64,000 nt of DNA from Halanaeroarchaeum sp. HSR-CO (lineage in GTDB: Archaea > Halobacteriota > Halobacteria > Halobacteriales > Halobacteriaceae): contig NZ_CP087724.1 in the NCBI RefSeq assembly GCF_024972755.1, forward strand, positions 1,426,001 to 1,490,000, given 5' to 3'. Positions 59,551 to 64,000 of this stretch are shown here, in pieces; position 1 is the first letter of the stretch; each line of letters starts with the position of its first letter. Position numbers and translations under genes: made by a program. The notes under the pieces were generated by a model. It saw only the letters and a list, made by a program, of their open reading frames with translations, was not told where the DNA came from and did not search any database.

Positions 59551-59717
59551 AAGAGCGCCGTAAGAATTCGAAACTGGAGATATGGGGTGCGGTGACTCTC
59601 TCGAAATCCCCTGGGCCTGACAGGAAGTGTGTGTGCTGAATATAGACCTTCTATGCAGCAGAGCCATTATCTATCAAACGAATAACTACTTCCCCTCATC
59701 GTACGAATCTACCGGTG

Positions 59718-60380
59718 ATGAGCCAAACTACCTCACTCCAGTCTCGACTCGGCCTCTCGAATCGGTCACTAGCGGGGTTCGGTCTCAGCGTGTCGGGCTT
59801 CATCGGATTTATGGGGATCATCACGGCGGAGGTCCTCTACCCGAACTATTCGACCCGACAGGATATCAGCGACCTGGGATCGACGCGCCCACCCAACCCA
59901 GTGATACACGAACCCTCGGCGACGATCTTCAATTCAACGATGCTCCTGACAGGAGTGATTGTAATCCTCTCGGCATATCTTCTCTACCAAGCCATGGATC
60001 GTCGCGGGTTCCCGCTTGCATTGGCCGTCTTTGGATTCGGCGCGTTCGGTGTCGGGGTCTTTCCCGGAAACGTGGCTCCGTGGCACGGACTGTTCGCCCT
60101 CCTCACGTTTTTTATGGGCGGCATCACAGCCCTCCTCTCCGCACGGGTTGTTTCCCGACCGTTTTCGTTCCTTTGTGGGCTCTTTGGTGGCGTCTCTCTC
60201 CTGATTCTCGTCAGTGTGTTTTTCTTCGGATTGGTCGTCGGTGGTCCGCATCCGCTCGAATTCCTCGGGGCCGGCGGAATCGAGCGCTGGGTCGTCTATC
60301 CTCTCATTCTCTGGTTGCTCGTCTTTGGTGGCTACCTCTTGGCGGAACCTGAGCACACGAAGAGGGGTAACACTGCGTAG
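59718..60380 (+). CDS. DUF998-type membrane protein
   Basis: A protein of 220 residues with six hydrophobic segments: GFGLSVSGFIGFMGIITAEVLYP, TIFNSTMLLTGVIVILSAYLL, LALAVFGFGAFGVGVFPG, GLFALLTFFMGGITALLSA, FLCGLFGGVSLLILVSVFFFGLVVGG, WVVYPLILWLLVFGGYLLA. The motif DISDLGSTRPPNPVIHEPSATIFN and GVGVFPGNVAPWHGLFALLTF are typical of DUF998 proteins, whose role is unknown. The ATG at 59718 follows a GTG at 59715. In the upstream 165 bases nothing else is seen. Confidence 0.85.
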   Translation: MSQTTSLQSRLGLSNRSLAGFGLSVSGFIGFMGIITAEVLYPNYSTRQDISDLGSTRPPNPVIHEPSATIFNSTMLLTGVIVILSAYLLYQAMDRRGFPLALAVFGFGAFGVGVFPGNVAPWHGLFALLTFFMGGITALLSARVVSRPFSFLCGLFGGVSLLILVSVFFFGLVVGGPHPLEFLGAGGIERWVVYPLILWLLVFGGYLLAEPEHTKRGNTA

Positions 60381-60571
60381 TCAGCGTCTATTTATCCTCC
60401 GACGGTTTTCGGGCGAGGATTTCACCAACCGATGTGACCGATACGCGCGTTGTATTCAGCAGCTCTGGTGCTAACTACTCAATATCTGTCAGTAAGGTGT
60501 GCAAGATACAATCCTTGAGTTCAGCACTCATATCTCCGCCGAAATCTCGAGTCGTGCCCGCGATATGCGGC

Positions 60572-61174
60572 TCATTCGGACGAGGTCGTCAAGCCACTGG
60601 CAATGCTCTGTATCAATAACGTCCGAACATCCTCGTACTGCTCCCCAATCTCAACACGTTGGACGGGAAGGAATGCGACGGACCGAATGACTCCAGCGAT
60701 CACCGATGGATCTCTGTTCACCATCTCGCCTTCGTCTTGCCAGCGTCGAATGTGAGGGATTAGCGCTTGCAAGCTCTCATTTCGCCGCACCTCCACATTA
60801 TCGGGTGATACCTGACTCCGGATTGCGTCGTACTCATCGGCCACGATCATCGATTGGAGGTGGTCATTCGTCTCAATAACGGCAAGTAACTCCTGGAGGA
60901 AGTGTTCGACACCGATCTGTGGATCATCGTGATCGGCAAGGGTCCCGGTAATCAGCGGACCCAGGATCCGTTCGGCCTCACGTTCGACGACGGCCACATA
61001 GCGGGCAGCTTTCGAATCGAAGAACCGGTAGAACGTCCTGCGTGCAGTACGTGCATCATCGGTCAACTCACCGATAGTCGTCTTTCGATAGCCGTATTTC
61101 GCAAAGCGCTCTCTCCCTGCGTCGAGAAGTTTGGCTTCAATGCGTTCCCGTTCGGATTCGGAAAACGAAGTCAT
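60572..61174 (-). CDS. TetR-family transcriptional regulator
   Basis: A protein of 200 residues. The N-terminal HTH reads LLDAGRERFAKYGYRKTTIGELTDDARTARRTFYRFFDSKAARYVAVVE, as in TetR proteins; the C-terminal ligand-binding helices follow. It is the second gene of an operon; its ATG overlaps the stop of the hydrolase gene by four bases, so it probably controls that operon. The ligand is unknown. The gap 60381-60571 holds nothing recognisable. Confidence 0.92.
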   Translation of the reverse strand: MTSFSESERERIEAKLLDAGRERFAKYGYRKTTIGELTDDARTARRTFYRFFDSKAARYVAVVEREAERILGPLITGTLADHDDPQIGVEHFLQELLAVIETNDHLQSMIVADEYDAIRSQVSPDNVEVRRNESLQALIPHIRRWQDEGEMVNRDPSVIAGVIRSVAFLPVQRVEIGEQYEDVRTLLIQSIASGLTTSSE

Positions 61175-62589
61175 GGCATTTGTTTCTGGGTCGTCGATTG
61201 GATTTCAACCAGAAGCCGCTCCTGGATCCGGTTTTCTCTGAGTGCTTTGAAATACACGCCGAAGTGGTCGGTCGGCCAAATCGTTCGATTCCCCGCGGGC
61301 ACGCCCCACTCATCGAGTGTCGCCTCTGCAAGGTCGAATAGTGCAGCATCGTCTTCTGTACCCGCGAAGGGATATATCTGGTCGGCCGGAATGCCGGGCT
61401 CACCCGTCGCTCTCAGGAGTGGTGCTAGGGCCTGGAGCCGGTCGGGAGTCCATCCGGACTCGGCGAGGGCGTCGGTCACGCCGAGGAGGTCTGTAATCGT
61501 ACTCTGTTGCAGCAAGCGATCGATCTCCGTCGAGAAGGCGATCGGAAACGCCATATCGGGTCTCATGTGGTCCGGCCAACTCCCGGAATGTGCGATGACA
61601 AATGCGGTGACGATTCCACCGAGGCTCATTCCGCCGACAGCGACGGTTTCACTGCCCTTGCTCCGGGCCCAGTCTGTCAACAATGCCGTCTCCTGGACCT
61701 GCGCACCATAGAGTTGGAACGTTCCTACTGGGGCACGGGCAAGGTAGGGTTCCCCGGAGTACGATCCAGGGAGTTCTCGACGGCCGCTCCAGGGGGGTTC
61801 GGGTAACACGACGCGAATCCCAGCGGGGGCAAGCCGCCGCCCGATGTACTCCTCTTCGGGCCAATACACGAGAGAATCGTTCATCGTTCCGAGACCGCTG
61901 CCGAAAATGAGCGTTGGCAATTCCTGCTTGCTTTCTACGGATTCTTCCTCGCTCTGTACGGGTTCGTAAACGCGTGCAAATGCAGTGTCGCCTACGTGGG
62001 GTGATGGAGACTGGAATCGAATCAGATACTCTCTCGTGCCGGGACCAGCAATAGTATGGGATGACTGCATTTCTACGCTATCGGGCGTTCCATAGAGCTC
62101 CTCGGGAGTGGCGATTGCATTCTCCCACTCGTCCATCACCCGGTCGGGATTTGGTATATCGAATTCGACCGGATCGACTCCACCTCGAACCAGCAGCGCA
62201 AACGAGCGATTCGGCTTGAGCCAGGCTTCGGAGGCTTCACGACGCGCCTGTTCGAGTTCGACTCGTTCTTCCATTGCCGGCGGTTCATCGCCCCAGAAAC
62301 AGTCATTCCACTCGCTCAATATTCCCGTGGCTTCCGACTGTCGGTCGGCTTGCTCACGGAGTTTCGCCTCGAGTCTGCGACGTTTTCGTCCTGTGGGTTC
62401 TTGAATTTCTAACGCGTCACAGAATTCGGCGACAGTTTCTGACCGATCGGCGACAGCCCGCGCACGAACGACGGCAAATTCCGTCGGAATCCCTCGCAAT
62501 TTGAGCCGTCGAAAGAGTCCGGTATCGAAGATTCGGCCAACAGGCGACGTCAGAAGCCGGTGAATTCTGGGCGTCGGGAGTCGTTCCAT
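61171..62589 (-). CDS. Alpha/beta hydrolase (ABHD18/DUF2048-like)
   Basis: A protein of 472 residues with an alpha/beta-hydrolase fold. The nucleophile elbow GGMSLGG (G-x-S-x-G), an oxyanion region LIFGSGLGTMND, PPWSGRREL and a late His (PTDHFGVYFK) are seen. The first 120 residues form an N-terminal helical extension with no signal peptide. The overall layout is similar to ABHD18/DUF2048-type hydrolases (from memory). It is a likely lipase or esterase with unknown substrate. Operon with the TetR regulator. Confidence 0.85.
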   Translation of the reverse strand: MERLPTPRIHRLLTSPVGRIFDTGLFRRLKLRGIPTEFAVVRARAVADRSETVAEFCDALEIQEPTGRKRRRLEAKLREQADRQSEATGILSEWNDCFWGDEPPAMEERVELEQARREASEAWLKPNRSFALLVRGGVDPVEFDIPNPDRVMDEWENAIATPEELYGTPDSVEMQSSHTIAGPGTREYLIRFQSPSPHVGDTAFARVYEPVQSEEESVESKQELPTLIFGSGLGTMNDSLVYWPEEEYIGRRLAPAGIRVVLPEPPWSGRRELPGSYSGEPYLARAPVGTFQLYGAQVQETALLTDWARSKGSETVAVGGMSLGGIVTAFVIAHSGSWPDHMRPDMAFPIAFSTEIDRLLQQSTITDLLGVTDALAESGWTPDRLQALAPLLRATGEPGIPADQIYPFAGTEDDAALFDLAEATLDEWGVPAGNRTIWPTDHFGVYFKALRENRIQERLLVEIQSTTQKQMP

Positions 62590-62838
62590 GTCAGAGATAT
62601 TAACTGGTGAATGTATTAGTATGGCGTTCAGGACCGGGGTTGAACGACGTCCATGAATTCAGCACTAGTACCTGGCCACCATCGAACAATCGAATAGCCA
62701 ATAGTAGACTTCAGAATGGTTGTGGACGCTGGAAAGCACGATCAATACATCCACGTGGTGAATATGCGCGGTATTTCCATCACCGACGGACCGATAGGGA
62801 GGGATAGTATAACACGACCAATATGTCATCAGTCCGTA

Positions 62839-63645
62839 TTAACCCGAATCAGTTTGTCCAACCCAAGCCGGTCGCTCGAGGGGGGTGTCGTTCGGGTTGA
62901 ATTCGAACGTAATCCTGTAAGTCGTCGGATCGTCACTGAACAATCTGGACAGCATAAACTCCGGGTACGTCCCGGCAGGGTCCGTCACTTCCCATGATAC
63001 GTTTGCCGATCGAACCACATGAGTATCCGCGTTAGCATACACGCCGCCAGAGGCTTCCGTAATGCGGTACGTACTCCGCTCTTCGTACCACCCGGACCGT
63101 GGCTCGTAGACAGTCACCCCGGACGAGTTGGACCCTGCTCTCCCATAGTTAGCGACGTATAGGCTGTTGACGAACACGGACGCCGTTCCCGAAACCGGCT
63201 CCCTGGCGGTATTGGTTGTGTGCTCAACGACAAACGTCACGCGATCGCCGTCTCGGACCTCACGGAGAAGTATTCTGTCCTCCTCTTCAGTGATCTGTTC
63301 GTGAATGCGCTCGGCACGATCTCGTCCCGTTATGGTAAGCCGCTGGTAGACCGAACCATTCGGGGAGGGCTGGTATTTCTCCGAGGAGACATTTGGCTCG
63401 ACCACCTTCTGGTACCACTCACCTTCGGCGGTCACAGCACCTTCGAACGCCAATCGTAGATCCCCGTCGACAGCAATGTGTCCGGTCGTGCTGTATGCAT
63501 CTGCATCGCTGACGGTGAATCGTTCGCTTGGCGGGGTGGCTGCGTGTGGACTGGACGTGGTGAACGGGTATACGGCAGAGAAGACAAGGCCGAAACATAC
63601 CACCACCAAGATACCGATCAAGAATTCGGTAGCACGAATCTTCAT
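62839..63645 (-). CDS. Membrane-anchored extracytoplasmic protein, unknown function
   Basis: A protein of 268 residues. One N-terminal transmembrane segment (FLIGILVVVCFGLVFSAVYPF) is followed by a polar beta-rich exterior domain with several N-glycosylation sequons (NVSS, NGSV, NSSG, NVSW). No enzyme or binding motif is recognised. It may be an envelope or adhesion-related protein. The 249 bases between its end and the upstream hydrolase gene (62590-62838) hold no gene. Confidence 0.72.
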   Translation of the reverse strand: MKIRATEFLIGILVVVCFGLVFSAVYPFTTSSPHAATPPSERFTVSDADAYSTTGHIAVDGDLRLAFEGAVTAEGEWYQKVVEPNVSSEKYQPSPNGSVYQRLTITGRDRAERIHEQITEEEDRILLREVRDGDRVTFVVEHTTNTAREPVSGTASVFVNSLYVANYGRAGSNSSGVTVYEPRSGWYEERSTYRITEASGGVYANADTHVVRSANVSWEVTDPAGTYPEFMLSRLFSDDPTTYRITFEFNPNDTPLERPAWVGQTDSG

Positions 63646-63833
63646 TTTCTTCCGCTGAAGTTACGATAGGATACCGATTAACCCATCGGAGGCTAAAGTA
63701 AACTTGAGAGTCAATAACTGAACTATTGCGAGTGCTCGAATTCACAAAGGAGCCACGGTCAGGTGGAGCCATTCCAGTCTGCAAGATACGCGCGATGTAC
63801 ATTTGAACTCGTGTCTAGTTGCCTCCCCGACGG

Positions 63834-63965
63834 CTATCGTCGAGTTCCAGGGGTGCGGATCGAATTTCGGAAATTCCGCTGGTGAGAGAGAACCCCCCAG
63901 AAACCACCGATGAAGAGGCCAACGGTGATACCGACCCAAGCATGAATTCGTCGATGGATTTCCAT
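63834..63965 (-). CDS. Small single-span membrane protein
   Basis: A 43-residue frame from ATG 63965: MEIHRRIHAWVGITVGLFIGG, then FWGVLSHQRNFRNSIRTPGTRR (22 residues, split here). A basic N-terminus, a transmembrane segment IHAWVGITVGLFIGGFWGVL and a basic tail are seen. No close homolog is known to me. A longer frame on the same strand (63742-63987) has a Cys/Pro-rich composition and is probably a shadow. Its promoter region may extend past the window. Confidence 0.4.
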   Translation of the reverse strand: MEIHRRIHAWVGITVGLFIGGFWGVLSHQRNFRNSIRTPGTRR

Positions 63966-64000
63966 CGCATCGACCGCATGGAGTCAATTCACTGCAATAC

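Noticed and set aside
62716-62997. 93-codon plus-strand frame near the end of the window
   Set aside because: It largely overlaps the 3' part of the minus-strand membrane-anchored protein and shows no independent features.

Overview
The window is from a haloarchaeon (class Halobacteria). The proteins are strongly acidic, the core DNA is GC-rich with a GTC/GAC/CTC codon bias, and the gene content is archaeal: thermosome, CetZ tubulin, Tat-dependent lipoproteins, a TFB zinc-ribbon fragment, a HalOD1 output domain and haloarchaeal IS200/IS605 elements. No species can be named from the sequence alone.

Positions 1-18.6 kb are ordinary chromosome: the end of a thermosome gene, a universal stress protein, an AMMECR1-MEMO1 pair, and a long run of redox and stress genes (thioredoxin-fold lipoprotein, thioredoxin, thioredoxin reductase, CoA-disulfide-reductase-like flavoprotein, peroxiredoxin, photolyase, superoxide dismutase). 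Metabolic and RNA-modification genes are interspersed (M20 peptidase, TrmO-like methyltransferase, MBL hydrolase, ThyX). This part ends at tRNA-Glu(CTC).

Immediately after that tRNA, about 41 kb (18.6-59.6 kb) is an accessory island of defence genes, toxin-antitoxin modules, mobile elements and broken genes. It holds three copies of one HTH + TumE-like module, an HTH-MNT/HEPN pair, an AbiEi/AbiEii pair, an HTH/PIN pair and an AbrB/MazF pair with a stop codon in mazF. It also has two HNH endonucleases, two PD-(D/E)XK-like nuclease families, a UvrD-like helicase-nuclease, a divergent CetZ, four IS200/IS605-type elements (one complete, one TnpB-only and intact, one with a broken tnpB, one deletion derivative) and a frameshifted DDE transposase. 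At least ten genes are fragments or carry one or two lesions.

The centrepiece is 39.9-45.3 kb: a tightly packed minus-strand operon encoding a zinc-finger protein, a Cas7/Csf2-like RAMP protein, an unrecognised 263-residue protein, a second RAMP protein with two glycine-rich loops and a DEDD-type exonuclease, followed by an HNH endonuclease. The layout resembles a type IV CRISPR effector operon but has no array, no adaptation genes and no DinG helicase; an exonuclease follows instead. A predicted 83-nt branched inverted-repeat structure lies just before the first gene, and a divergent small HTH gene is preceded by repeated operator-like motifs. This is the best candidate for an undescribed system.

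From about 59.7 kb the window returns to chromosome-like genes: a DUF998-type membrane protein, a TetR regulator overlapping an alpha/beta hydrolase, and two small membrane or envelope proteins.
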